Below are positions 34,547 through 43,549 of a stretch of DNA of 64,000 nt, one piece after another. Both the position numbers and the translations under genes were made by a program. The notes below the pieces were generated by a model. That model saw nothing but the letters and a program-made list of their open reading frames with translations, had not been told where the DNA came from and made no database searches. Source of the DNA: Butyrivibrio fibrisolvens (GTDB lineage: Bacteria > Bacillota > Clostridia > Lachnospirales > Lachnospiraceae); contig NZ_CP146963.1 in NCBI RefSeq assembly GCF_037113525.1, positions 4,588,001 through 4,652,000 on the forward strand, in the 5' to 3' direction. Every line of letters begins with the position of its first letter. Position 1 is the stretch's first letter.

Positions 34547-35806
34547 TCAAATGAACCAAAACGGTATCTGAAGAATATTATCTCTTAATGCACCCGGCAT
34601 TGAGCACATGCATATTACTGCTCCGGTTCCTCTTTTCTTTTCAGGAATCTTATCCAATATTTGAAATGCTGAAGTCATATCCGCAGAAACATTACTGCTT
34701 TGTTTGATCTCAATAGGATATAGAATACCATCCTGTTCGATAATAAAATCTATCTCAGCTTCTTCCTGGGATACTTCTCCGTTTTTCTTGATCTTCTTTT
34801 TGTCTTTTCCCCTATAATAGGAAACAAAATATCTATAATCCAGTCCTTTGTTTGAATAGCTTTTTAGTATTTCAGAAATCACAAAGGTTTCGAAGAATTC
34901 TCCGCTCATTGCTCCTGATGCAAGTGTTTCGGGAGTTAACCATCTGGTAAGATATGCAGCAAGCCCTGTGTCCCTAAAATACATCTTGGGAGTCTTGATT
35001 GCTCGTTTTAATGCACTGTTTGCATATGGTTCGAGTATGTATATTATTCCGGATGCTTCTAATATTGATACCCAGTTTTTGATAGTATTTGCATCCTTAC
35101 CTACTTCATCTGCAATATTAGAATAATTAAGCATCTGTCCTGTTCTTGCAGCACATGCAATCATGAATCTGCGAAATGCATCAAGGTCCTGAACAGAAGC
35201 GAGTTCTCTTACATCTCGCTCTAAATAAGTCTTAACATAACTTGAGAAATACATCGCCCAGTCCATATCTGGATCCTGCATCTCAGGATATCCACCGCGA
35301 TGTATTATTTTCCATATATTATCTGGTTTTACAGCGTCTTTATTTCTTTCTTGTACATACTCCATTGTGGGAAGAAATGGTTTTGAAAAATTACTTTTTA
35401 ATATTTCTCGAAGAGATAAAGGCGGAAGTTCAATAATAGCTACACGTCCTGCAAGTGAATCTGAAGCCAGTTCCATAAGCTTAAAAGGTTGAGATCCTGA
35501 AAGATAGAACAATCCTTTTGATTCATTATTATCACTTGTCTGTTTTATATATCTAAACAAAGATGGTACATATTGAATCTCATCAAAAAATACGGGCGGC
35601 TCATTTAAGGACATGAACATCTCAGGATTAGTTTTGGCCTGTTCCTCTACAAAAGGATCATCAAAAGATACCCGTTTTACATCTGCAAACAAGTGCTTGA
35701 CCAACGTGGATTTACCTGTCTGTCTGGCACCGGTAATCAATGTACATTTGAAGGTTTGAGCGGAATGTTCGATTACATCTTCAATGGCTCTTTTGATATA
35801 TTCCAT
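34547..35806 (-). CDS. AAA ATPase with DUF4143 domain
   Basis: A 419-aa protein. The N-terminal ATPase has Walker A GARQTGKSTLV (about residues 26-36), Walker B VFFDEIQ and sensor YLSGSQPF. The DUF4143 part covers the C-terminal half and ends in a PD-(D/E)xK-like stretch (EIDFIIEQDGILYPIEIKQS). Such ATPases are common accessory genes in gut bacteria; their role is not established. It has its own tightly controlled-looking promoter with two palindromes (35833-35931). GGAG lies before the ATG. Confidence 0.88.
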   Translation of the reverse strand: MEYIKRAIEDVIEHSAQTFKCTLITGARQTGKSTLVKHLFADVKRVSFDDPFVEEQAKTNPEMFMSLNEPPVFFDEIQYVPSLFRYIKQTSDNNESKGLFYLSGSQPFKLMELASDSLAGRVAIIELPPLSLREILKSNFSKPFLPTMEYVQERNKDAVKPDNIWKIIHRGGYPEMQDPDMDWAMYFSSYVKTYLERDVRELASVQDLDAFRRFMIACAARTGQMLNYSNIADEVGKDANTIKNWVSILEASGIIYILEPYANSALKRAIKTPKMYFRDTGLAAYLTRWLTPETLASGAMSGEFFETFVISEILKSYSNKGLDYRYFVSYYRGKDKKKIKKNGEVSQEEAEIDFIIEQDGILYPIEIKQSSNVSADMTSAFQILDKIPEKKRGTGAVICMCSMPGALRDNILQIPFWFI

Positions 35807-35832
35807 GATAACTATCTCCTATGAGTAAAATG

Positions 35833-35931
35833 CGACTAATTCGGAATGTCATTCCTAATTAGTCGTATTATATCACATATAAACACGCGATTCAACGCGA
35901 CTAATTCGGAATGACATTCCGAATTAGTCGC
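35833..35931 (-). promoter_or_regulatory. Promoter of the DUF4143 ATPase flanked by two operators
   Basis: On the minus strand TTGAAT (35895-35890) and TATAAT (35872-35867) are 17 nt apart. Palindrome 1 (35833-35865, 15-bp arms with one mismatch, spacer GTC) lies just after the -10 box. Palindrome 2 (35897-35931, perfect 16-bp arms GCGACTAATTCGGAAT, spacer GAC) lies just before the -35 box. The two share the same half-site, with centres 65 nt apart. A dimeric repressor, possibly looping the DNA, is expected; its gene is not obvious. The remainder of 35932-36114 shows nothing. Confidence 0.75.
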
Positions 35932-36114
35932 ACAATATACGAGATGTGCCTTTCATCCATGATTTTCTACCGTCTGTCATTTAATAATTTTAACAATTTG
36001 TAGTTCCTCTATAATATTATTGGCATTTGTCTGCCATCTAGTCTCATATAACCCACAGTATCCGCCGATATTATTACGTAAGAGTCAAATGGTCAAACCA
36101 GGACAGGTGATACT

Positions 36115-37011
36115 ATGGATTTTAATAAATTTATAGCTGATGAGATGTCTAAATATAAGGGAGTTTGCTTTCCTGTAAAGTCCGGGGTTCTCCCTCGAAT
36201 GTTCGTTCACAGTATGAGATGCACCAAGATGCATCCAAATCCCATTGATGAATTCTGTAAGCCTGAAATAGGACCAAGCTACAGGATCATATCTGAATAC
36301 GAAGAGAAAATCAGGCATTATTTTAAGCATCCCCATGAAGAGCTCTTTGACGGTGAACCCGTGGTCGTTGAAAAAATGCATCCGGAAGATTATATAATTA
36401 TTAATGGGCACCACCGCTGGGCTGCTGCCATCAGAATGGGCATGAAGAAAATACCTGTAAAAATCGTAAATCTTACCCATGAAGAAGATATCAAACGTAT
36501 GATCGAGAAAGGTAAAAATGATAAAAGAGTTACCTTTGATCTTGATGAAGTCATTTTAGGTTTTACTGATGAAGATGAACTTGAAAGACCCCTTCCATTT
36601 CCTTTGAACAAGGAATATAAAGAAAGGATCAGAAAAGGTGTTCCTGCGCTGTTTCATTTTTTGTCTGAGCATGATTATGACATCTGGGTATTTACTTCGA
36701 AGTTCTATTCTATGGACTATCTGCGCAATCTTTTCAGGAAATATCATGTTCATATCGACGGCCTTGTAACAGGAACTGCCAAGAAAACGAGTATCAATGA
36801 AGCCGGTAAAAAAGATATAGATAAGATGCTGGCGGATAAGTATAAATCTACTCTTCATGTTGATAACGACATGGTCATTCAAAGCTATAGTGATAAAAGT
36901 ATTGAATTTAAAGAATTTGAGATCAATAAAGAAAAAGGTAAATGGTCAGATGTGGTAATGGGAATCGTAGACGGGATAGATCACGATGAGCATGACAGAT
37001 TACAAGTTTAA
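36115..37011 (+). CDS. ParB-like domain fused to HAD-like domain
   Basis: A 298-aa protein. The first half carries a ParB/sulfiredoxin-type motif, INGHHRWAAAIRMGMKKIP (about residues 92-110), the nucleotide-binding box of that fold. The second half (about 138-290) begins VTFDLDEV, the DxD motif I of HAD-like phosphatases, with WVFTSKFY as motif II and LHVDNDMV near the motif IV position. ParB-type domains can be CTPases or ATP-dependent kinases rather than partition proteins; no parA is near. The pairing suggests a nucleotide- or phosphate-transfer activity, but the substrate is unknown. AGGTGA lies before the ATG. Confidence 0.75.
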   Translation: MDFNKFIADEMSKYKGVCFPVKSGVLPRMFVHSMRCTKMHPNPIDEFCKPEIGPSYRIISEYEEKIRHYFKHPHEELFDGEPVVVEKMHPEDYIIINGHHRWAAAIRMGMKKIPVKIVNLTHEEDIKRMIEKGKNDKRVTFDLDEVILGFTDEDELERPLPFPLNKEYKERIRKGVPALFHFLSEHDYDIWVFTSKFYSMDYLRNLFRKYHVHIDGLVTGTAKKTSINEAGKKDIDKMLADKYKSTLHVDNDMVIQSYSDKSIEFKEFEINKEKGKWSDVVMGIVDGIDHDEHDRLQV

Positions 37012-37495
37012 GATGCGAGTCTCTTTTGATCTTGATGAGGTGCTTTTTGTTGATCCAAGCACTCATAAGACAGAAAAAGAGCTGATTTTTCCACTGAATA
37101 AGATCTTTAAAGAAAGGCTGAGACTTGGTACCCCGGAGCTGATAAACTCGCTTCAAAATATGGGGTATGAGGTCTGGGTCTATACTTCGTCTTTTAGGAC
37201 AGAAGGTTATATCAAAAAACTTTTCAGATTATATGGAGTAAAGTTTGACGGAATCGTAAATGCGGACAGGCATCTTAAAGAAGTTCAAAGAAACAGTAAA
37301 ACAGTACTTCCCCAGAAAATACCAAGCAGATATCATATTTCGCTTCATGTTGACGACGAAGAAGTCATAGCTTCATGGGGTAGAGAATATGGTTTTAGCA
37401 CCTATAAACTTGATGCTCAGGACGACGATTGGAAGGACAAGATAATTCAAAGAGCTGAAGAAATCTGTAAACGTAAGATGGAATCAAATGGTTGA
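36986..37495 (+). CDS. HAD-like protein, paralogue of the preceding C-terminal domain
   Basis: A 169-aa protein that matches the HAD half of the gene before it: VSFDLDEVLF, FPLNKIFKERLRLGTPELI, VWVYTSSFRTEGYI and LHVDDEEVIASW each have a counterpart there. It starts 26 nt inside the upstream gene; an alternative start at 37013 directly follows the upstream stop. Tandem duplication of the domain is the simplest origin. Function unknown; probably coupled with its neighbour. Confidence 0.78.
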   Translation: MSMTDYKFKMRVSFDLDEVLFVDPSTHKTEKELIFPLNKIFKERLRLGTPELINSLQNMGYEVWVYTSSFRTEGYIKKLFRLYGVKFDGIVNADRHLKEVQRNSKTVLPQKIPSRYHISLHVDDEEVIASWGREYGFSTYKLDAQDDDWKDKIIQRAEEICKRKMESNG

Positions 37496-37522
37496 AAACT
37501 TTTTCGAATAATGAGGTAGGCC

Positions 37523-39268
37523 ATGAACAGTAAGATTTTCTTTAAATTATTGCCTGTACAGATAATGATCGTCGCAATGGGTTCTATCAATTCTGTTGTT
37601 GACGGTGTGATAGCAGGAAGATTTATAAATGCAGCAAGCGTTGGTGTTATAGGTCTTTTCTTTGTAATGGTCAATATGATCAGTGCTATCAGTTCAGTAT
37701 TTCTTGGAGGTTCATCTGTTCTGTGCGGACGATATATGGGCATGGGTGATATTGATAAAACCCGCGGCATTGTCTCTCTTAATCAGACTGTAATTACACT
37801 AATCGGAGCAGTCCTTACAGTTATCTGTGCTTTTTTCTCAGGGCTCATAGCTGATCTGTGCGGAGCCAGTCCCGAACTTAGAGGCGAGCTTAAACTTTAT
37901 ATCATAGGCTTTTCTATTGGTATAATCCCGCAGCTTTTGGGTGCTCAGGTAGCTGCATTTCTCCAGCTTGAGAGGCAGAGTCTTAGAAATTATATTGGCG
38001 TTGCAGCTATGATTGTATCAAACGTGGTATTCAATATCACATTTGTGGTCGTCTTCAACCTTGGCATATTCGGCCTTGCTCTTTCTACATCTATGTGTAA
38101 TTGGATCTATTTTATCATTCTGGAAACCTATTATCTGTCCCCCAAGGCTCAGCTTCGATATGATATTAAAAATATTTATTGGGAAAAGACCTTAGAGCTT
38201 ATAAAAATAGGTTTCCCGGGAGCGTTACTTGTCTTTTGCCTGGCGCTTAGAGAAATAGTGTTAAACAGAGTCGTTATTACTTATGCAGGACAGGACGGTC
38301 TTTCAGCCAAGTCATCTCTTGGAATGATTGGGGGCTTTTTTATAGCTTTATGTCTTGGCGGTGGTGCGGTCATCCGTATGCTTGCCAGTGTGAATGTTGG
38401 TGAAGAAGACAGAGATTCAATCAAAGATCTGATTAAACTCTCTTTTACCAAGGTTCTTATAATGTCAGTTGTCATTGCTGCGATCGTTGTCATGATCTCC
38501 GGAATGGTTGTAAGTATCTTCTTTGCAGACACGACGTCAAATGTTTATCATCTGGCACATCAGTTCTTTGTTATTTATGGTTTGTCTATCCCGCTTATCA
38601 TGGTAGTTCAGATAGAGACCAACTATCTGCAGGCCATGGGGCAGAATATCTGCGTTAATATCTTTTCCCTGATAGATGGATTGTTCAGCGTGATCATTCC
38701 TGCCATAATACTTGCGCCTGTACTGGGCGCTCTTGGAATATGGCTTGCAACCCCGATTGGAATTGTGATATCGGCGGTCGTATATCCAATTTATGCCATG
38801 ATCTTCTGGAAGCGTGTGCCAAGAAATTCTGATGAGTGGCTACTCTTTAAAGATGATTTTGGTGTACCGGATGAAGACAGGCTGGTGCTTAGAATCAAGG
38901 ATAAGGACGACGTTTCGACCACATCTCAGAAGGTGCAGGAGTTTTGCACAGGTAAGGGCTTTGATAAGAAGAAGGCCTACTACTCTGCTCTCTGCCTTGA
39001 AGAGATGACAAGAAATGTTGTAGAACACGGCTTTAGTATGGATGCCAAGGCTCACTTCCTTGAAGCAAGAGTTGTAAAAAAAGGTGGTACGATCATTCTG
39101 AGAATAAAGGACGATTGTAAGAGCTTTGATCCTGTTGATATGGCAGGGCATCTTAATTCGGAGGATATTACTAAAAATATTGGTATCAGGATGGTGATGA
39201 AGCTGGCGAGCAGCGCTAATTATCAGAATCTGCTGGGGCTGAATGTATTGACGATTGAAATTGCGTAG
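37523..39268 (+). CDS. MATE family transporter fused to a HATPase domain
   Basis: A 581-aa protein. Residues 1 to about 435 form a MATE-type efflux domain with about 12 membrane segments (for example LPVQIMIVAMGSINSVVDGV at the start). Residues about 450-581 form a GHKL ATPase of the RsbW/anti-sigma type: N box EEMTRNVVEHGF, G1-like DDCKSFDP and G2-like NIGIRMVMKLA. An ATP-binding regulator on the end of an exporter is unusual. The gene follows the HAD gene by 27 nt, with GAGGT before the ATG, so the three genes are likely one operon. The N-box residues suggest ATP binding; a partner switch role is inferred. Confidence 0.88.
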   Translation: MNSKIFFKLLPVQIMIVAMGSINSVVDGVIAGRFINAASVGVIGLFFVMVNMISAISSVFLGGSSVLCGRYMGMGDIDKTRGIVSLNQTVITLIGAVLTVICAFFSGLIADLCGASPELRGELKLYIIGFSIGIIPQLLGAQVAAFLQLERQSLRNYIGVAAMIVSNVVFNITFVVVFNLGIFGLALSTSMCNWIYFIILETYYLSPKAQLRYDIKNIYWEKTLELIKIGFPGALLVFCLALREIVLNRVVITYAGQDGLSAKSSLGMIGGFFIALCLGGGAVIRMLASVNVGEEDRDSIKDLIKLSFTKVLIMSVVIAAIVVMISGMVVSIFFADTTSNVYHLAHQFFVIYGLSIPLIMVVQIETNYLQAMGQNICVNIFSLIDGLFSVIIPAIILAPVLGALGIWLATPIGIVISAVVYPIYAMIFWKRVPRNSDEWLLFKDDFGVPDEDRLVLRIKDKDDVSTTSQKVQEFCTGKGFDKKKAYYSALCLEEMTRNVVEHGFSMDAKAHFLEARVVKKGGTIILRIKDDCKSFDPVDMAGHLNSEDITKNIGIRMVMKLASSANYQNLLGLNVLTIEIA

Positions 39269-39270
39269 TA

Positions 39271-39310
39271 ATTATATGGCGGATAGTCTATAAAATATCC
39301 GCCATATAAT
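39271..39310. terminator. Perfect palindrome, bidirectional terminator
   Basis: 15-bp perfect arms (39271-39285 and 39296-39310, ATTATATGGCGGATA) around a 10-nt loop, located between converging genes. T content after the stem is modest on both strands. Confidence 0.7.
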
Positions 39311-39346
39311 CTGTAATATAAAATTTTAGATGGTTACATATACCTA

Positions 39347-41557
39347 TTAATTATCGTAATAAGCATCATCGTCTTCGAACCATTCTTCCATTTGGATATT
39401 CCCTTGAAGATCAATATAGTTATATAGATTTTTGGGAATAGGATTACAAACTTCAATCAAATCGCCTTCGTAAGTTATATTTACATACGTATAATATGTT
39501 TTAATAACGGTTCCATCTAAATAGAGCAGATCTAACTGTCCATTTTGCTTAATACCTACAAATGTATTGTAATCTCCTGTGCATTTGATCTCTTTATAAC
39601 TATCAGGACATATAAGATTGCCCTCCAGATCTATCAATGAATACATGTTATCCTTATCTCCAACTACCAGATAATTTATTTTTCCATTTTTGTCCGGGAA
39701 GGAATAGCAATAGTAATATAAATCAGATGAAAAAATCAATTCAGAACCATAATAAACTTCTAATGTCCAATTCTTATCCTCAGGATGATCATAAATAAAA
39801 CAAGTAACACGGCCGGTGCCATGTTCATTAATTTGATGATAACTACCTTCGATTTTCTCTCCTTCATAGGTATAAAACTCATCTCCTTGATATGTTCTGC
39901 ATTTAATTATTTGGGGAGCATCATAAAATTCAATATCGTGAGGAGTAGACTCGAAAAGTGACTCTCCTTTTGAATTAATGACATCCAAAGCTGTGCGATT
40001 ATAATTGATAACTGGAGATACTTTAAAATCTCTACTGCCGCTTATACGCGAATACTTCGGAAGTGTTACAAGATTTCCATCTTCACTCATAAGTCCATAC
40101 TTATCATTCAAATCTGTATGATATGAAGTAACTCCATTGGCAAAATAAGTATGATTAGAAGATAGTACAAATTTACCAGACTCATTACATCGGTCCCCTA
40201 CACCAAAGATTTGCCTTTCATATATATCAAAATAATCCAATAATTTATTTACGATCATTTGACGGAACGAAGTTTTGGCTTTAACAATGTAAGGAACTTT
40301 TATAACTTCCTCTCCATTTAGATTAATAAAATGTCTATCGTAGTCATAGGCTATTCCTTCGTTATCAAAAGCCAAGTCTTCTTCATATATAGCACCTGTA
40401 TTTAGTCCGGTTTCTATATTGACCAGTCCATACTTTTCATCATAGAACATAGACCATGATGGCATTAAGTTACATTTATTATATTGATACACTTGTTCTT
40501 TCTCGTCACTATACCAGGGAATGTATTGCGCACAATACATATAGTCTACAGATTTCTGATCTGAAAGAATATTACCATTTTCATCTGTGAGCTGATTGTC
40601 TCCTTCTATGTATGTATTTCTCATAAAAAGAAAACATATAAAGAGGCAACCATATATGGCATATCTGTATTTTTTATCAATTCGTGGAAACTTGTTAATA
40701 AGCTTCTTCATAAGACTAAAATTCTTGATTTTTTGGAGTATATGCCTGTTTTTTAATTTACTTTGCTTTTGAAATTCATCCTGCACTTGATTGGATTTTT
40801 TAATGATTTTGAATTCATAATCCATTTCATCAACAGCTGCAAATTCGGTTTTTATATGGCTATCATCATCGTGATTGCTAGAAGAAACGAGTTTAGCATC
40901 TCTTTTTTCATAATAATAATGATCAATAGCAGTACTGTGCTGTTTGATAACTTTATTCCAAATTAAATAAATAAAATTAATCTGAGCAAAAAATCTAACA
41001 AGAACCAAAGCGAAAAAGAACATAAGAATGAATGTCTTTTTTGCAAATATCTGAAATATTAAAACTCCCAAAATAGAACTATTTAAAACATGCCAATATT
41101 TCTTATAAGTTCTGAGTCTTTTAGAAAGATGCTCACTGATTCTTTCATACGCTTCTTTGATCCCTTTATTGATAAAAGAAGAAAAGATTATATAGTCTAA
41201 AAGTGCTTTCAGAGTAAACGTCAGAAAGATTACAAGGAATGCTCCATCTGAATAAGCAAAAACGCTTACAAACAGTTCTATACAATCACAGATAATAATG
41301 CCTTTAAACATCCTTGCTTCAGCCAAAAAACAAGAATCTTTTTTGAGTAACGCCTTTCGCACAAGAAAGACTATTGCTATTTTGGTTAAATACAAAACAT
41401 AATCAACCTGGGCAAACATTGGATATGAGAAGAATCCCATAATATGTATTATTAGATTGATAAGATTGAATAATATATAAATGTAGAATGTAGATTCTTT
41501 AGAAATACTTTTTATTTTGTTAATCAAACTTGTATTGCTCTTTGTTCTTGTTTCCAT
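39347..41557 (-). CDS. Membrane protein with WG-repeat-like outer region
   Basis: A 736-aa protein. The N-terminal third has several membrane segments (about residues 20-215) and, after a polar loop, another near 305-325 (YAIYGCLFICFLF). The rest is extracytoplasmic and built of repeats such as YGLVNIETG, YGLMSEDGN, YSLIDLEGN and YNYIDLQGN, the WG (WxG/YG) beta-repeat type. The end is acidic (EEWFEDDDAYYDN). The ATG at 41557 is preceded by AAAGGA with an 8-nt gap; the ATG at 41581 has no such site. Role unknown; a surface sensor or binding protein is plausible. Confidence 0.75.
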   Translation of the reverse strand: METRTKSNTSLINKIKSISKESTFYIYILFNLINLIIHIMGFFSYPMFAQVDYVLYLTKIAIVFLVRKALLKKDSCFLAEARMFKGIIICDCIELFVSVFAYSDGAFLVIFLTFTLKALLDYIIFSSFINKGIKEAYERISEHLSKRLRTYKKYWHVLNSSILGVLIFQIFAKKTFILMFFFALVLVRFFAQINFIYLIWNKVIKQHSTAIDHYYYEKRDAKLVSSSNHDDDSHIKTEFAAVDEMDYEFKIIKKSNQVQDEFQKQSKLKNRHILQKIKNFSLMKKLINKFPRIDKKYRYAIYGCLFICFLFMRNTYIEGDNQLTDENGNILSDQKSVDYMYCAQYIPWYSDEKEQVYQYNKCNLMPSWSMFYDEKYGLVNIETGLNTGAIYEEDLAFDNEGIAYDYDRHFINLNGEEVIKVPYIVKAKTSFRQMIVNKLLDYFDIYERQIFGVGDRCNESGKFVLSSNHTYFANGVTSYHTDLNDKYGLMSEDGNLVTLPKYSRISGSRDFKVSPVINYNRTALDVINSKGESLFESTPHDIEFYDAPQIIKCRTYQGDEFYTYEGEKIEGSYHQINEHGTGRVTCFIYDHPEDKNWTLEVYYGSELIFSSDLYYYCYSFPDKNGKINYLVVGDKDNMYSLIDLEGNLICPDSYKEIKCTGDYNTFVGIKQNGQLDLLYLDGTVIKTYYTYVNITYEGDLIEVCNPIPKNLYNYIDLQGNIQMEEWFEDDDAYYDN

Positions 41558-41700
41558 CACAAAAATCCTTTTATTCCCCATAATATTTCAGTTTGAAGTA
41601 TGGCCCAATAAGCCAAGCATATTATACATAAAGCAACATAATAGGAAAGAAAATTTCGACGAACAGTAAAGAATAAAGGATGAAATGCATCAGAATATTT

Positions 41701-41778
41701 AGTGGGAAGTGATCGAGAAGTATGTGGGAAGTAAGTGGGAAGTAAACTTCCCGTTTACTTCCCACTTTATGCTATAAT
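41701..41778 (+). promoter_or_regulatory. Operator array and promoter of the HTH-AAA gene
   Basis: GTGGGAAGT occurs at 41702, 41724 and 41735, and again inverted at about 41757-41765. The last direct copy forms a perfect 14-bp inverted repeat (41734-41747 with 41753-41766; half-site AGTGGGAAGTAAAC). It lies directly before TATAAT (41773-41778), covering the -35 area. Copies 2 and 3 are 11 nt apart, one helical turn. The downstream protein has its own HTH and may bind here. Confidence 0.72.
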
Positions 41779-41795
41779 ATATCCATGGAGGTGCA

Positions 41796-43547
41796 ATGAT
41801 CATGACGTCTAAAGAAGCATCAGAGAAATGGAATATATCTAAAAGGCAGGTAAATTATTTGTGTTCTTCTGGGAAGATTCCCGGAGCCAAGCTGGTAAAC
41901 AGAAAATGGAATATACCCGATGATTATTGTTACAAGAAAGATCTCCAGGTACTATCTTCTGTATCTACCGGCGGTTTGAGAAAATACGTTAATGTGGGAG
42001 ATGATGGTTTTAGAACCATTCGCAATAGCGAATATATTGATAAGTCCGGACTCATCTCTTTTATGAACTCATGCTTGTCTACTTCTCAAAAGCTGATATG
42101 CGTCAGCAGACCCAGGCGTTTTGGTAAGTCATTTGGTGCCAAAATGCTGTGTGCATATTATTGCAAAGAATGTGATTCTAAAGACCTTTTTTCTGATCTG
42201 ATAATAGCCAAAGATAAATCATTTAAAACCCACCTCAATCAACATGATGTCGTTTATCTTGATATGACCTTTTTCATCTCAACTTTAAAAGATGACGAAG
42301 ATCTTATTGATAAGATAGAAAAAGAGGTTATTGAAGATCTTTCTGACATATTCCCAGCGGTTATAAACGATACCAGCCTTATAAATGCTTTTAGCAAATA
42401 TGTAGCATTCAACGGCCAAAAACTTATCCTCATTATCGACGAATGGGATGCACCTTTCAGAGAATTCAAGGATAATGCAGAGATATTAGAAAAATACATC
42501 AATTTGCTTCGTTCTCTTTTTAAAAGCAATTTTACAGACAGGCTCTTTGATGGCGTGTATATGACCGGTATTCTCCCTATAAAAAAATATGGGCACGAAT
42601 CAGCCATGAGTGATTTCTTTGAATATAGCATGGTTGAGCCAAGGCCTCTTCAGGAATACATAGGTTTTACAGAAAAAGAAGTTGCAGGTCTTTGCAAAAA
42701 ACATGATATTAACTTTGAAGAACTAAAATCCTGGTACGATGGATATCATGTTGGAGATGAACATCTTTTTAACCCAAAATCCGTTATGGAGTCTATTCTA
42801 AGGAAAAAGCTCAGTAATTATTGGGTAAAGACTGAAACTTATGAATCTCTGCGTGATTATATTGATATGAACTTTGATGGTTTAAAAGATGCTGTTGTTG
42901 ATATGATTGGCGGAGCAAGTATCAAAGTAGATACTAATTCTTTTCAGAATGACCTTACATCCATGGAAAATAGGGATGATGTATTAACACTCCTAATCCA
43001 TTTAGGCTATCTTGCTTATGATGAAAATGAAGAAAAGGTATCTATTCCAAATGATGAAATAAAAAGCGAATTCGTAAGAGCTTTAAAAAACGGAAATAAA
43101 AAAGAGCTTATCAAAGCCATTCAGAAATCAAACACGCTTCTTGATGCTACGTGGAATATGGATGAAGATACAGTTGCGCAGCTTGTAGAAGAAATGCACA
43201 GCGAAATTACTGCTCCTACTTTTTACAATAATGAGCAGGCTTTAAGAAGTGTTATAAAGATGGCTTATATTAGCAGTATAGATTACTATTCACGAATAGA
43301 CGAACTGCCTACAGGTAAAGGTTTTGCTGATATGGTCTTCTGGCCAAAGAAAAAGGCCTCTTGTCCGGCACTTATTGTAGAACTAAAGTGGGACAAGAGT
43401 AGTTCAAAAGCCTTAGAGCAAATAGATAATAATCGGTACGCAGATATATTTAATGGATTTTCAGGTTCAGTACTGAAAATAGGAATAAATTATAGCACTA
43501 AAGATAAAAAGCATTCCTGTAAGATAGAAAAAATATCTGTCGAGTAA
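41796..43547 (+). CDS. HTH - AAA-ATPase-like - PD-(D/E)xK nuclease-like protein
   Basis: A 583-aa protein. Residues 1-48 form an excisionase-like helix-turn-helix (TSKEASEKWNISKRQVNYLC and NRKWNIPDD). Residues about 60-330 match the AAA-ATPase_like family, with SRPRRFGKSFGAKML as Walker A and LILIIDEWDAPF as Walker B. The C-terminal part (about 470-580) matches the DUF1703-type nuclease fold with ADMVFWPKK and ALIVELKWDKS. GGAGG lies before the first ATG. The N-terminal HTH is not usual for this family and may allow self-regulation at the operator array upstream. The gene ends 2 nt from the converging CapA gene. Confidence 0.85.
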   Translation: MIMTSKEASEKWNISKRQVNYLCSSGKIPGAKLVNRKWNIPDDYCYKKDLQVLSSVSTGGLRKYVNVGDDGFRTIRNSEYIDKSGLISFMNSCLSTSQKLICVSRPRRFGKSFGAKMLCAYYCKECDSKDLFSDLIIAKDKSFKTHLNQHDVVYLDMTFFISTLKDDEDLIDKIEKEVIEDLSDIFPAVINDTSLINAFSKYVAFNGQKLILIIDEWDAPFREFKDNAEILEKYINLLRSLFKSNFTDRLFDGVYMTGILPIKKYGHESAMSDFFEYSMVEPRPLQEYIGFTEKEVAGLCKKHDINFEELKSWYDGYHVGDEHLFNPKSVMESILRKKLSNYWVKTETYESLRDYIDMNFDGLKDAVVDMIGGASIKVDTNSFQNDLTSMENRDDVLTLLIHLGYLAYDENEEKVSIPNDEIKSEFVRALKNGNKKELIKAIQKSNTLLDATWNMDEDTVAQLVEEMHSEITAPTFYNNEQALRSVIKMAYISSIDYYSRIDELPTGKGFADMVFWPKKKASCPALIVELKWDKSSSKALEQIDNNRYADIFNGFSGSVLKIGINYSTKDKKHSCKIEKISVE

Positions 43548-43549
43548 TT

